From: Agrypnia vestita
Lineage: Eukaryota; Arthropoda; Insecta; Trichoptera; Phryganeidae
Reading direction: 5' to 3'
Assembly (NCBI GenBank): GCA_016648135.1
Contig: JADDOH010024966.1
Coordinates: 29,518 to 93,517 of the forward strand
DNA length: 64,000 bases
This document shows, piece after piece, positions 9,739 through 20,933 of this stretch. The translations under genes were made by a program, and so were the position numbers. Below the pieces are notes generated by a model. It worked only from the letters and a program-made list of their open reading frames with translations. It was not told the origin of the DNA and did not search any database. The stretch's first letter is position 1. Each line of letters begins with the position of its first letter.

Positions 9739-10982
9739 GGGGTTACGTGTAGTCAGGATTTTTAAAAAATCGATTTTTTTTTTTGGTATTTTCTTAAAGC
9801 AAAATGTTTCAAAAACATTGTGTCAAAATATCAACTCGATCCGGTAATTAGTTTTAAAGATATCCAACGATACCTGTAGGGCCCTCCGCTGCCGCCCGTA
9901 CTGATACGCGGACGGTACTAGAGCCGGCCGGGCTGACAAACGGAGCGACTGCTACGGAATGCGGTTTTTACCTGTTTAATTCTAAGAATAATGTACGAAA
10001 TTACATTTATACTTCTACTTTTAGACATAAGACCCATTTTAGGCTAACTGAGATTTGATTTAGTGTTAGTATTTCAGTGGCAGTGAAATCCAGCGGTCGA
10101 TAGGTATTGTGCGTGTATTATAATCATTTTCAAAAATTTATAATGAGACGTCATGAAGGTATGCAAGGAATATTAATGATTGCCAATGCATAGGATTACA
10201 TTATGAACCTAATGCATACCGGTATGCTGAAAAACTCGATATAAAGCGCATAAAGATTGCTGACCAACGTGCAAATCAGGTCACTCGAGTAGACAAAATG
10301 AGACGTAGATAAAAAAAAATCGACATCTTGGAGGCTTACACATCGGCAGAAGATGTATTATATGTACCAGAAATAGACGACTCTACGTAAGTAATTTTAA
10401 AATTGTATTTATATTAATTATTTATACATAAAACTTTAAACGCGTTTTTCTCAAAATAACGTTTTCAAAAACGGTATCCACGATATTTCAAAAACTACTC
10501 GACAGATTTAAATGAAAATTAAACGCCATATTTAAGGCATTAAAAACTTGTGCTTAATCGAAGGATTTTTTTTTTTTGACTGAAACTTTTTTTTTATTAA
10601 TAATAAATGAGTGATTTTTTCTCTCAAAATTCATAATTAAGCTTTCAAAGACCGCCATTTTGCTAAATTTGAAAAAAAATAAAAAAGCTTCGATTAAGCA
10701 CAAGATTAAATATTGAACTGCTAATTTCTTTTTGTTTCATTAAATTTAGATGAACCGCTAAGAAGCACTGATAGACACCGCGAGACACTACTTGCAAAAC
10801 AGGGGTCAAGAAACGAGATTTTATCGTGGTCCAGTATTAATAATTTTATTTGAAATTTTCGGTATAGTTACTTAAAATATAGTGTAAAACGTTGGTATTA
10901 TGTATTGAATCAAAACATTAAACAACCGTTCAAAAAAAAATTTTGAAAATGTCTATTTTTTTGCGCCTCTACACGTAACCCC
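9739..10982 (+). mobile_element. TTAA-flanked 1.24-kb DNA transposon, unassigned (Kolobok-like?)
   Basis: The terminal inverted repeats are GGGGTTACGTGTAG and CTACACGTAACCCC, with TTAA directly outside both (9735-9738 and 10983-10986). TTAA duplication is established for piggyBac and Kolobok families. The G-run ends are unlike piggyBac's CCCTTT ends, so Kolobok-like is my inference. The interior is AT-rich apart from a GC patch at 9880-9960 and a coding remnant at 10157-10390. The right 370 bp recurs at 30605-30972, which confirms a dispersed family. Confidence 0.75.
10157..10390 (+). pseudogene. Unrecognised C-terminal coding remnant in the TTAA element
   Basis: One frame runs for about 78 codons with a single internal stop. 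It is highly charged: LHYEPNAYRYAEKLD, then IKRIKIADQRA, VDKMRRR, a stop, and ILEAYTSAEDVLYV. It ends in acidic EIDDST at TAA. The stop overlaps ACGTAAGT, which also looks like a splice donor. I cannot assign it to a transposase family by eye. The arrangement of a basic helix followed by an acidic tail suggests a terminal transposase segment. No catalytic residues can be identified. Confidence 0.5.
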
Positions 10983-11346
10983 TTAAGAAGAGAATCTGTA
11001 TAATGCAAGACAAATAATGACAGTTATCAATAAGTAGGTCGGCACTGAGGCTATTGTCCCGTGTATACAATTGTCGGATGTTTGCAGACAATATATAGGT
11101 AAAATGGTCCCGCAATAATACAGTTGCCCACCGGCAGGCAGTATGTTAAGTCATTCTCTTCATCGTTAGCATTCTCGCGCGTACAATGAACAATGACATA
11201 TCGTTGTTCGGCAGTCTAAGGGTTAATAATGAGCTCTTTCGAAATATCAGCTTATAATACAAATTTCTTCAACTACTACAAAATGGCTTTGTGACAACAC
11301 TTCTAATAAAACTGACAATAATACAAATTGTATAAACAATTAATCC
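10983..11346. other. No gene seen
   Basis: Unique sequence between the TTAA element and the SINE, with no motif I can support. Confidence 0.4.
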
Positions 11347-11520
11347 ACTTATTGGTTAAAACCTTCGCCCGGTGATCCAATGGTCGCTGGTTTCGAGCCT
11401 CAACCAAGGAAACCAGCAAGCTAATCCTATTTTCATAGCATGAGCATTTAGCTTAATTTCAAAACGGTAATAATATTGATGTAACACGTATTCCATGGCC
11501 GCATCTCTATTTAAAAAAAT
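11347..11520 (+). mobile_element. tRNA-derived SINE, copy 1 (5' truncated)
   Basis: A B-box-like GGTTTCGAGCC at 11389-11399 follows a tRNA-like region (GTGATCCAATGGTCGC). The body contains CCTATTTTCATAGCA, ATATTGATGTAACACG and GCATCTCTATTT and ends in an A-rich tail. The same order is found at 55224-55396 and, inverted, at 62376-62572, whose tRNA-like head is the most intact. The A box of this copy is degraded (TTATTGGTTAAAACC). Confidence 0.85.
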
Positions 11521-12857
11521 ATTTCGGGTATACTACAATACACGTTGTATCCTCACGGGAGGGACCATTGGCCCAGAAACATGTTGATATTTCAACAAAT
11601 TAGTGGTTAATACAAAGTATACTTTTACTATTTATATGTAATACAAATATTTACACGAGTTAGCAGAACGCTCCTATAAACAATACAATTCAAAAATAAA
11701 TCTTAATTATTTTTATTTATTCTATCCGCCCAAGTCTACCCCGCACACCCTATATGCACCCAAATTCAACACATCATAACACACTCACAAACTGACACAC
11801 CATCCGAGATATAAATAACGAAAAAAGTTGTATTTTATAAGTTGGCATGTTTGTACAATCTGATTATATATAATCATTTAAATTTGAAATACTTGTTATC
11901 GGTACATGATTCTATAACTTATTGGTTGTAATCTGAAAAGCTTCTACGCATGCACCGTATTGCATCACTATTATAGGGATGTAAAGGTAAAAGAGCCCAG
12001 AACTGATACGAAAATCAGTGTAAACGATACTTTTTGACAGACATTGGTAGGTTTAGTTTGAAGCTCGGTACGGTGCTGCAGCCTACCGACTTGACTGGCA
12101 GACTGAAGTCAAGTTAGTATGGAACTTCACTGTTATGAATCTCTCGTCTAGCACTCTGAAATTCCAATATCGCGATAAATGTCGGCCGCCCGGACGAGGA
12201 AATTGGTAAAATGGAAAATGGCCCCGCGTTGGGCGCCAACTAAAATGAGAAAGGGAGAGATTCCATCGCAGATCGAAATCCATCGGAAACTTTTAGATTG
12301 GAACAAGTTTTTAGACCGCGACACAAAGGCTGGAGCTCCCGGGGTTTGGAGATTCGTTCGGAGATAAATGAGACGTACTTCCAAATAGATTGAGCGTATT
12401 TGAAAAATGTTGATGATTCTTGAAAAGTTGACCTCACCTGTTACATCATTGGTTCGAGGCACCACAGCAAAAAGCGGAAGACAAGACAGTGAATATTGAA
12501 AAATATAATAGGAAACATGAAACTTATTTAACCCTTTCTACGCGAAGTTCAAAAAAATCACACACGCTCCGTCACGAAGACCCCACGAATATTTTCTTTA
12601 AAAATGATTTAAATGAAGACATGTATCTAAATCATTATTAAACGGAAGAACTCCCGAGTTTTTGGGATTTTGGGAATTTTTAAATCATTCTAAATTAATC
12701 CCGAGATCCGTCATCCATCTAGCGTCGGCAACAGTAGACTGCGAGTCGCGCACGCTCCACGCTTTGCTCGTGAGAGCCCCCATTCCGCTGCGTATGGCGA
12801 TTCTCAAACTGTGATTCCTTAATTAATTGTTTATCATATTTATAACTTAATATCTAT
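11521..12857. other. No gene seen; C/A-skewed tract
   Basis: The plus strand at 11720-11815 is rich in C and A with few G, like a LINE 3' untranslated tract. The GC-richer patch 12060-12370 has overlapping open frames on both strands (about 60-105 codons) without a domain, so I do not call a gene. Confidence 0.4.
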
Positions 12858-13060
12858 TGTTATGGAGATGGGCAATATCAAAGTTTGCTTTCTTTCATTA
12901 TTTCTGAATTTTTTGCAAAACGTTGAAATATCATTACGGTAACTTATTTCGATTGTGAAAAATTCATTTGCTTCAAACAACTCATATAAAATAATAAAAA
13001 CCTTTAAAAAAATCTATTTTGAATTTTTGCAATGTTTTTATCATTCACGATTCTACAATA
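12858..13060. repeat. Fragment of palindromic TA-flanked MITE family
   Basis: CAATATCAAAGTTTGCTTTC, TTTTTGCAAAACGTTGAA and GAAAAATTCATTTGCTTCAA match the interior of the complete element at 50591-51022 and the relatives at 43473 and 55413. The ends are not recognisable here. Confidence 0.6.
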
Positions 13061-13521
13061 CTGTACAGGTAGATTACTGCTAAAATTAAGAGTCGAAAAT
13101 GTTGTGGAAGTTTACCGATATTCAGATTCCCTGCAGGGTTATTAGCTTTCGAATTTTTTGTTTTTCGGCAGCCGCGCATAAGGTTTAATTAATACATTTA
13201 TTGGGAAATACTGACGCACTTACCTAGAAAATAAAAATAAGTACAAATATTTTAAAACACGAACAAATAAAAGGGTGTAAGAATGCAGACAATCATTGGA
13301 TTTTTATTTTTAAGTGTTGGATACTTATAACGATTAATTCTCCGTGCCACTTGCCAGTGACGTATTGATGCCTATTAAAACATTCCCTCCTACTCGTAAA
13401 TTAAATCACAAATCAGAAGACCCCTGTCGGCTTCTTTTTCTCGATTTTGGAAGATTAATGAAAGCGGTTGGCAATGATTGTATTCGACCGGCTTATGAGG
13501 GGACACATTTTTTGTTATTTC
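13061..13521. other. No gene seen
   Basis: AT-rich DNA up to the hAT target site. The 88-codon frame at 13344-13610 runs into the hAT end and is chance. Confidence 0.4.
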
Positions 13522-14252
13522 TAGAGATGCACCGAAGTTCGTTTCACATTCGGTATAGCCGAACTTCGACAACTTTTACCGAACTTCGTCTCCGGCCGAA
13601 TTTCGTTTAAATCTGCCGAACTTCGGTAGCTTTTGCCAGCGACTTCGTTCGTGTAGACTTCGATTTCATCCCACAGAAACCTATTACTGGGATAAAAAGT
13701 ATTCTCTGTGCTTTTTAAGGCAATAATCTATCTCTGTGCCGAATTTCATCCAGATCCGTTAAGTCGTTCTGGCATGGTTGAGTAACAAACATTCATCCAT
13801 CCATTTAAACTTTCACATTTATAAATATTAAATAAGTAGGATTTAAATAAGAAATAATAAAAAAATAAAGTATAAATAAATTTAATTTAAAATGAAATCT
13901 AGACAAAATGTTGATTTATAAATAAATAGGTAGCGTGTGAATGGATTGTTTTTTATTCTCTAGAAAAGAAACCACATCAAGTATCAACAATATGCTTTCA
14001 TAAAATAAAATAATAAATTTTAATATATAATATTCTATACAAACTATCCAGAACTACGTTGTGCCGCTTAATTAATTAAAAAACACACAGTAAATAAACA
14101 ATAACATGTGTTTTCGTCATGTCGATCTGACCTATTCATCGGGCAACAGCGCACGAAATTTAACCGAATTTCGGCCAAGCTTCAGCACATATTTAAACCG
14201 AACATTCGGCCGAATTCGACATTCGTCAGAACCCACATTCGGTGCATCACTA
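13522..14252. mobile_element. Non-autonomous hAT element
   Basis: The ends are TAGAGATGCACCGAA and its near complement TTCGGTGCATCACTA. The element is bounded by an exact 8-bp duplication GTTATTTC (13514-13521 and 14253-14260), the diagnostic hAT footprint. Sub-terminal regions are packed with CCGAACTTCGG-like palindromic repeats, plausible transposase-binding sites. No transposase is present. A LINE/SINE tail (13666-13840) is nested inside. The perfect target duplication suggests fairly recent insertion. Confidence 0.92.
13666..13840 (+). repeat. RTE-type LINE/SINE 3' tail nested in hAT
   Basis: Contains CTGTGCCGAATTTCATCCAG, then ATCCGTTAAGTCGTTCTGG, CATTCATCCATCCA and a terminal TTTCACATTTATAAATATTA. 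This is the widespread arthropod RTE/SINE tail. It interrupts the CCGAAC-repeat structure of the hAT element and is therefore younger than it. There is no coding sequence. Confidence 0.7.
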
Positions 14253-14260
14253 GTTATTTC

Positions 14261-15449
14261 CTACTGAAATTTGATTTTTTTAAATAACATAATAAACAAA
14301 GTAATAGTCACTTGGTTTTAGGTTGCTTTAGGATCCCAGACCTGCGTCTGATCCCAATCAAATGCTTAACGAGTTAAAACTCTTGAGTTTTCAACGAAAA
14401 CACCCAAGTTTTTGGGAGACTAAAATTTATTTTGACAATACGAATGCTACCTAGATCAGAAAAAATATATTTAAATGAGCTGAAAAAGCTTTTAAAAGTA
14501 AAATACTCACGACAGAGGAGGCTTCCATTAAACCGTGACAATAAATTCACAATTAACCAGAATCATACAATGAATGCTGATGGCAATCGGTGTTTTGTAA
14601 GAATTCCATCAAGCCTTTGCCTCATTCTTAATCTCTTCCGTTCCGATCCAAAGTGGTTTTACCAACCGTGTTTGCATTAATTGCAAAGCGAATTGGACAA
14701 ATAATTTAAAAGGATAAACAGATTCCAACCACCTGATAGGTGTTGCTACCTTCTTTTTACGTAACCCAAAGCAATAAAAAAAAAAAACAGTTCGAGAAGT
14801 ACGAAATACGTGAATTTGGTACAAACTACCTTTAACACTCAACGGTGTAGGGGAATTTCTCGGAAGGAAAATTAAGATAAGTCACGGAGAAGCATGAATA
14901 AGAAAATGATTGGACGTTAACCGTGCGAAAAAACCACAAACAAATAAACATTACATCCAGGGTGAATCTAAAAAAGCACAAGTTCTTTAAATATTTAGAA
15001 GATACCCCCCCACCGCACCTTTCTAGTTGTGCTGGGTCTCAGGATTCCCAAGACATTTTATTAAGCCGTACACCCGTGAAAAATCACGGGACATAATAAT
15101 TGCAAAATTTTGAAGATGAAAATTCATGAATAGAAAACCATTTTGATGTGTAACATCTTTAAACACGGTTTATGGGACTAATTTCGTGATGCGACGGAAA
15201 CGTGTAACAGGAAGTGGGAAAACACTGCTTACAGCAGGACGAGTCGGTAAAGAAGGCTGCGGTTCGAACGGCCGGCCTGATTAGAATACAAACATGGCGC
15301 CGCACAAATTTTGACCAAGCCGTTACTATTTAACATCTACGATTGAAACTTCCAAACGCGGTTGAATACTGCACTCTGTAACGCCGTGCATCCGAACGAA
15401 ACATTCAAGAGGCCGCGCCGAAGAAATGGAGGAAATTGCTATATTGGTA
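14261..15449. other. No gene seen; family D scrap
   Basis: 15080-15145 holds AAAATCACGGGACATAATAA and TTCATGAATAGAAAACCATTT, also present near 8530-8600 and in part near 17410. A unique GC-richer island spans 15180-15430. The 82-codon frame at 14432-14680 has no recognisable content. Confidence 0.4.
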
Positions 15450-15606
15450 TCCCAATTATAATAATTTCGTTGTCTGTCCGTTTCTGTCCACGTAACTTCT
15501 TTAATAAAAACTTTTTTCTACTTTTTATAAATAAATAGGTAATTATTCTTCGGGGAACGATAAGCAAAAATATCGTCATTTATGACGGGTTACGTTCAGC
15601 TAGTCT
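15450..15606 (-). repeat. SINE-like repeat family E, copy 1
   Basis: On the minus strand it starts CTAGCTGAACGTAACCCGTC then ATAAATGACG, and ends ACAGAAACGGACAGACAACG. The start is shared with 61020-61160 (CTAGCTGTAACCCGTC). No coding content. It belongs to the broad CTAGCTG-starting class of arthropod retroposon tails. Confidence 0.6.
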
Positions 15607-16479
15607 AAAAATAATAATTATTTAAACCTGAAATTTAGTTTATTTCTTAATTTACAGAGATAAGTAAATCAAAAGCGGAAACATGTGTGTTGATACATAG
15701 TTCGTTAAATGAATCATTTTTTTTAAATTAGTAGGATAAAGTAAGTATTAATAAATAATTTTCGCATTTAATATTGTGATATCGCATACTTTAAAAATTT
15801 GAGATCAATTCATTTTATTGCCGTGTCAATCAATCTTTTTTAAATTGATACACAACATATTAACAAATTGCAGTGTGCCAGTTCACTGCAGTCTCCGATC
15901 GATCACAAAAAGATATAAATTCAAGTTTATTATGCACTCACAATTTTTTAAGAAAGTGCTTTTTTACAAAAAGTGTGTAGGGATTTATTTGTTGACAGAT
16001 TGGCAGAGATGACAGATGGGATTAAATCTGACTTCATGCACGTACATATAAGTAAATCTACGCTGTACTCACGTGATGGGCGAGAAACTAGGAAGAAATA
16101 GGGCACTTTTGAATCAGGAACTTACCTAGAAAAAGGAAAAACATAAATTATTTTATATGTCAAATTTACAAATGAGAAAAAATGACCTATTTAAAAAAAC
16201 TGATTACGCCGCCCTCCAGCTGCACCCAGAACGGGGCGGGGCCCTGGCGCCTTATTCCCAGTTGATGAAAAGGAAAGCAGTCCAAGCGCCACTCAGTGTG
16301 CAAAAACAAGTGCAAACTAAAGGAGTGATCGAATCAAATTAAATTGATTATTTGGTCAAAATTGGAGGATTTTGAAAACGCACGCACTTGTTACAGAGAA
16401 TACTTCAATTTTGTGATTGTTAACGATATTTGTAACTACAATACATAGTTTTATTGATTTGTGCATTGTCAACATAGGC
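15607..16479. other. No gene seen
   Basis: AT-rich. A 61-codon frame at 16157-16342 has no domain. Nothing else is recognisable. Confidence 0.4.
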
Positions 16480-16790
16480 TACAAGTATATTTTTAAAGCG
16501 TCACCTCTATTCGTATATCGGAGTAACTGACCATAGACAAAATTACGATAAAGCAGAGCTGCGCAGCCGCCACAGAGCGATCTACACAACGCAGTACTAC
16601 GCGGTCTTAACGTCCGGATCTCCAAGGAAGCTTCTATCATCAATATCATCAACATGGAGTCAATCATTCATTATTTACATTGTATGTTAGGGATCTTGCG
16701 GATAATAAATAAAGCATTGAGATCACTCTCTTATTTACAACCACCACCTATCCAGAAGTGGTAACCACCGACGTTCAGTTCATCCCTAAA
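16480..16790 (+). mobile_element. Putative LTR end plus primer-binding leader (gypsy-like)
   Basis: A region with AATAAATAAAGCATTGAG followed by a TC-rich stretch ends at about 16754 (TATCCA). It is followed two to four bases later by TGGTAACCACCGACGTTCAG, which resembles the TGGTGACCCCGACGT leader of insect gypsy-type retrotransposons. A second AGTGGTGACC is at 16789. The LTR start is not defined, no second LTR is found and no gag or pol frame follows, so this is a solo LTR or truncated copy at best. Confidence 0.4.
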
Positions 16791-16970
16791 GTGGTGACCA
16801 GGAGGTGTGGCTAATCACCATCATCAACCCTAACTTCCTCCGATTTGATTTATAGAGTACAGTTTAATATTGTTCATAGTGATTAATTATTTAATTTCGA
16901 TGGTGATGAAACGATTATCCAAATTTATAAAATAGATTAATTCCGCACCTGGATCAAATCAGATTAGAAT

Positions 16971-17157
16971 GTACGCCTCTTTCCATTTAAGAAAGGCAAT
17001 CGAATTAGTATATGTAAGCGGTGCGTACGAGGCACATTGGTTCGTTGTGTTGATGTGTATATATACCCGTAAACACCAACACAACGTAACAATATGCGTC
17101 GTACGCACGGCTTACACGTACTTATTCGATTGTCCTTTTTTAATGGAAAGAGGAATA
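16971..17157. repeat. Long foldback with ~80-bp arms
   Basis: The left arm (CGCCTCTTTCCATTT at 16974 through CGTTGTGTTGATGTG) pairs with the right arm (CACCAACACAACG to AATGGAAAGAGG at 17153). Mismatches are scattered and the loop is under 20 bases. The paired block CGGTGCGTACGAGGCA / TGCGTCGTACGCACGG is GC-rich, unlike the surroundings. It has no coding content. It may be a foldback MITE with unclear target duplication, or a source of hairpin RNA. Confidence 0.75.
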
Positions 17158-17924
17158 CTAATGAGTAGATTTCTCAAGGTGGACAATGGCTCAGCAACGA
17201 TCAAAGGTTTGCTGAAGTGAACAGGGATTTACAATTTTCCAAGGTGGATTATGGAAATCTGTATCTTTAGTGATAGCAAATAGTCCATCACAAACATCTC
17301 AAATATATTTTAAAAACTACAATCCGCCGTATCATATTTTCTTCGTGGATAATAAAAAAATGACCTTTTTATGCATATTAATAGTATGCTACCACCGTAA
17401 AGCTGTGAAAAGTCACGGGACACAATAATAATTAATAACGATCTTGCGTGTAACCTGGGCAGCGCGCTGATTGCGTGTCACACTCGAATTATATTAAGTC
17501 GTAACTCCAGCGAGTTACGGACCGACAGACACAAATTAGGATAGTTAATTGATAAGGACACCCCAACGGTGATCGCAGAAGTCTGGGCAAGCGGCCCACT
17601 AGTCGGTTGAAATAATGAAGGACACACATTATATTATAGTTATTTGAACCACTCGCATTTAAAGAAGGAAAAATGGAGGGGTTGAAGTACACACAAAGCG
17701 CCCCCTGCGAACGGCCGATAAGGGAATAAGGCGACGAAGCCCGGCGGATGTTCGGCGTAAAAAATGACCGCCGACGTTACTTGTACTGGGGCTATTTATT
17801 ATACAGGATACAGGCTCACGAATATTTGACGGTAACATTTGGCGGCAGTAGGTGGCTCATTTATCTCAAATTCTGCCAGGTATTTATTTATTTTGATCAT
17901 CAAAGTGTTAGGAAAACTTAAACT
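17158..17924. other. No gene seen
   Basis: 17395-17440 carries a short family D-like string (AAAAGTCACGGGACACAATA). A GC-richer unique patch lies at 17680-17790. Confidence 0.4.
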
Positions 17925-18120
17925 ATGTTATCTCTCAACCAAATCGGTCCCTCATGGCTGAGAATCGTGATGTACATGACTGTTCTCAACTATGAGTAAC
18001 CAGAGAAGCACCTGCAGCTTTTTCAATTTGGTCAGTCCAACGAGCGGATCTTCCTCTCCCTACTCGACCCTCCAAGTGGTCCACCAAAACAAGCTTCTCC
18101 AGCCTCTGGCAAGATATCCA
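17925..18120 (-). pseudogene. LINE reverse transcriptase C-terminal remnant
   Basis: The minus-strand frame reads VDHLEGRVGRGRSARWTDQI then EKAAGASLVTHS, and later SAMRDRFG. This matches the GRPRxRWxDDI motif found after the thumb of insect LINE reverse transcriptases. The fragment is about 65 codons with stops. No palm motifs remain. Confidence 0.6.
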
Positions 18121-19189
18121 TTTGCTTAACAATATTCCTTTTCAATTTTCACGAACTCTTTTCCACTTCTCTCAATATCTCTGTTACAAACACCTTCGCA
18201 CCAGTAACTCCATTTTTTCAGTACCTAACCAATCAAAAACAAATCAAAAACAAATCGCCGCGAGATATTTGTGTTTTAGTGAAGAAGAAATAAAAGACAC
18301 AAGTATTAGACTGGCCGCGATATTGGAAGAGACAATTGGACCAGCCCAGAAACGCGAGCGAAGAAGTTGGAAATTGGAGACAAGTCCTGCATAATCCTTT
18401 CTTGTTCCGCTGTCGCCGACGCACTGTGCACGTATTTATAAAAAATGTGCCGATAGCCAATACCTATCGACTCCCACTTTAAAGGATAAATTAATCATTA
18501 GAAGATTTGAACATATTGCGAGGTGTGTAACCGCTACTACCTTGTAGTGATGGTATTTTAACCAGTGACAAACTAACCGTTATTTGAGATCTGTATCTGA
18601 TTGCATAGATGATTGGTAATGGATTTATCGAAATTCGACGGGTAACCATCAGTACTACACAACAGTTATATCTCAGTTACCAATCACCGATACACTCAGA
18701 AATAAATCTTTCAATATTTTGTCAATCGAAATCCTTCAATCACTCGTTCCACTTCAAAATATAATCTGTTAAGTTCTACAAATAACATAGACATTTTTAT
18801 TGACAATTGGCTTTTATTAAAATGAAACTCCGTAATCTCATTTATGATTATTGAAATAAATTTAATACTTCTTTAATTGAATCCCATTCCCTCCCTCTTC
18901 CCACCCTTCCCATTTTATGCATTATCATAATTTAAATCTTTGAAATATTTATTATTTATCACATATTGTTTATCAAGTTTAACTTAGTTTTTTTACCAGC
19001 TTCGAGGAAACTTCACTGGTCATGCTAAACGAATATATGTATGTTTCCCAAAATAAAATAAAACAAAAAACGTATCACATGAAGACAGAAAAAGAAACGT
19101 GATAGAATGGACAAGAGTAGTATGATATAATAATCAATATGTCGAGGAAATTATCATCCAGTCGTACTAGACGGAAATCAAGATGCCGA
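18121..19189. other. No gene seen
   Basis: Unique sequence. GGTAATGG / CCATTACC-like inverted segments appear around 18540-18700 but with weak pairing. The frame at 18122-18394 has no recognisable domain. Confidence 0.35.
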
Positions 19190-19340
19190 CAGGCCGTCCC
19201 AAAACCGCTGTTGATAAGATCATCAGTCTGTGGAAGCACACAGTGGTGACTACAATGTAGAGAGAAGTGGGAAGCGTATGGGGAGGCCTTCTCCCAGCAG
19301 TGAATAACAAACGGCTCAAGGACGATGATGGTCCATCTGT
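19190..19340 (+). pseudogene. LINE ORF2 3'-terminal scrap
   Basis: One frame reads REKWEAYGEAFSQQ, a stop and TNG, which resembles the WKxxGEAYxQQWT ending common to many insect LINE reverse transcriptases. It is very short and interrupted, so family assignment is not possible. Confidence 0.45.
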
Positions 19341-19904
19341 CACCAATACGTCCACGATTATTATTTGAAGTAATATTTTATCGCTGGATTATTAAAACAG
19401 ACTTGTACGTGTATTTTATAATATTCCACGCGGGTGTAGCAAATCAAAAGGGTGACTGCTTCACCCTCTCGGAGCACGGACGGGCGGAGAACAGTGAGTA
19501 ATCAGCTTCCTAAATCGCCCGAGAACATTCCCGCTGGTGCCAACCCTGAAGAATGTATCGGTTTTCCGCGCGCACTTAATGACTTTTCTTGCGCGCGAGA
19601 TGGGGGATATTGCGAAAACGCTTAACCCCTAACCCGGTGGTGAGAAGTGCTCGTCAGTCGATACATGGCTTAAACGGTAATAGGTACTGTACTATGTAAT
19701 GAAATCGCGTAACGATATCGACCGAGTGGCTCGAGTGATATAGTCATACTTACATAAATTGAATAATATCTACACACATTAGGATAAACAATTTTGATAA
19801 AAATTATTTTTATTATACATTTTACAATATATACAAAAATAGCACATATATCTTTACATTTTACGAGTTCATATTTACGTTCGTTAATGGTTCTCGATTG
19901 AAAC
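19341..19904. other. No gene seen; GC-richer island
   Basis: 19420-19660 is a GC-richer unique island without coding structure. The rest is AT-rich. Confidence 0.4.
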
Positions 19905-20138
19905 TATTCTCGACGTTTCGTTGAAATCGTATTCAACGTCATCAGATCAGGAGGACGATCTGTACCCGCGGAAGTATAGGGCGGACTGATTAATGCTTCT
20001 GTGGGCGTGGGAACACTTCACAACAAAGTGCATATAATTCTCGCCCTCGGAAGCATTAATCAGTCCGCCCTGTGCCTCCGCGGGTACAGGTCGTCCTCCT
20101 GATGACATTGAATACGAATTCAACGAAACGTCGAGAAT
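19905..20138. repeat. Penelope-like palindrome with paired hammerhead-like modules
   Basis: The arms 19905-19999 and 20050-20138 are close inverted copies around a 50-base loop. Each arm ends in the module CTGATGACxTTGAATACGA then TTCAACGAAACGTCGAG (plus strand at 20099, minus strand at 19945). The inner parts share ACCCGCGG and GGGCGGACTGATTAATGC. The module order (CTGATGA, one base, G-stem-C, GAAAC) matches the one next to the GIY-YIG remnant at 32223. A tail-to-tail pair of Penelope-like ends is my inference. Confidence 0.65.
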
Positions 20139-20190
20139 CGCTTTTCGGAAAAACATACGGTTCGTATAAAATATCCGTAACCATTGACAG

Positions 20191-20257
20191 TTAAATCGCT
20201 CTAATATTTGATAAATACTATTTTCAAATATTATTTATCAAATATTAGAACGATTAA
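20191..20257. repeat. Short AT-rich inverted repeat
   Basis: TTAAATCGCTCTAATATTTG and its near complement CAAATATTAGAACGATTAA face each other across a 14-base loop (arms about 26 bp). It directly follows the Penelope-like palindrome. Its function is unknown; it could be a small MITE. Confidence 0.6.
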
Positions 20258-20505
20258 TAAAAATGGCACAAAGATGAAGCAATAGTTGTGTTAAATGAAC
20301 ATCTTTTATGTGACACTTTTATTTGTGATTTATTTTTAGAAGTCACCATTGATACATGATCCGATGTACATTTGTGACGGCGAGTTCTCGGGCGTGTAAA
20401 CTGTAAAACAACGCTTAATCAAATCCGAAAGTCAGGCAATATTATCGTTGCTTGTGATTACAGCAGTTAACAACCGTCGTTAAGATTGACTTTTAAAAAC
20501 CACCT

Positions 20506-20933
20506 GTGAAACAATACGTGATTCTTAAAATAATCGCCAAGCCCCACACCAAAGAATGTGGATGCATAATTTCTTTTTTAACAGCTTTGCAAACCTTAGT
20601 TTCATCAGACATATATAATAATGAGGTTCCCGCTAAACATCGCTGTAACGAAAATTTCCATATAATTTCATTAGAAAAAAGACGAAAAATCACAGACCTT
20701 ATGACACTCCACAAAATATTAAACAACAAACCAGACTCGCCCTCAATACTCTCGCAAATAGATATTAATATACCTGCCCGGTCTCTGAGATCCCAAACAC
20801 TATTCCACACAAAGGTCTACAACACCAACATAGGTTATTTCTCTCCTCTACCTAGAATGCTAAACCAGTACAACGAGGTCACGTCATGTAACCCCAACAT
20901 TGACATATTTCACATGACACAACCTCAGTTTAA
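20506..20933 (+). pseudogene. LINE reverse transcriptase C-terminal region
   Basis: It contains HTKECGCIISFLTALQTL (the QK-RIIA-AHPKES-type region after the thumb), then ISLEKRRKITDLMTLHKILN, PARSLRSQTLFH and SPLPRMLNQYNEV. These are hallmarks of the jockey-clade ORF2 tail. The last codons before the break are QPQF. They continue at 22785 as KREIISLLTENSLSV and stop. The catalytic YADD region is upstream and absent. Confidence 0.85.

Noticed and set aside
12083..12465. Overlapping frames of 60-105 codons on both strands
   Set aside because: Open on both strands because the patch is GC-richer. No recognisable motif and no splice context.
14432..14680. 82-codon basic frame
   Set aside because: No domain, no copies, and AT-rich Lys/Asn-biased composition.
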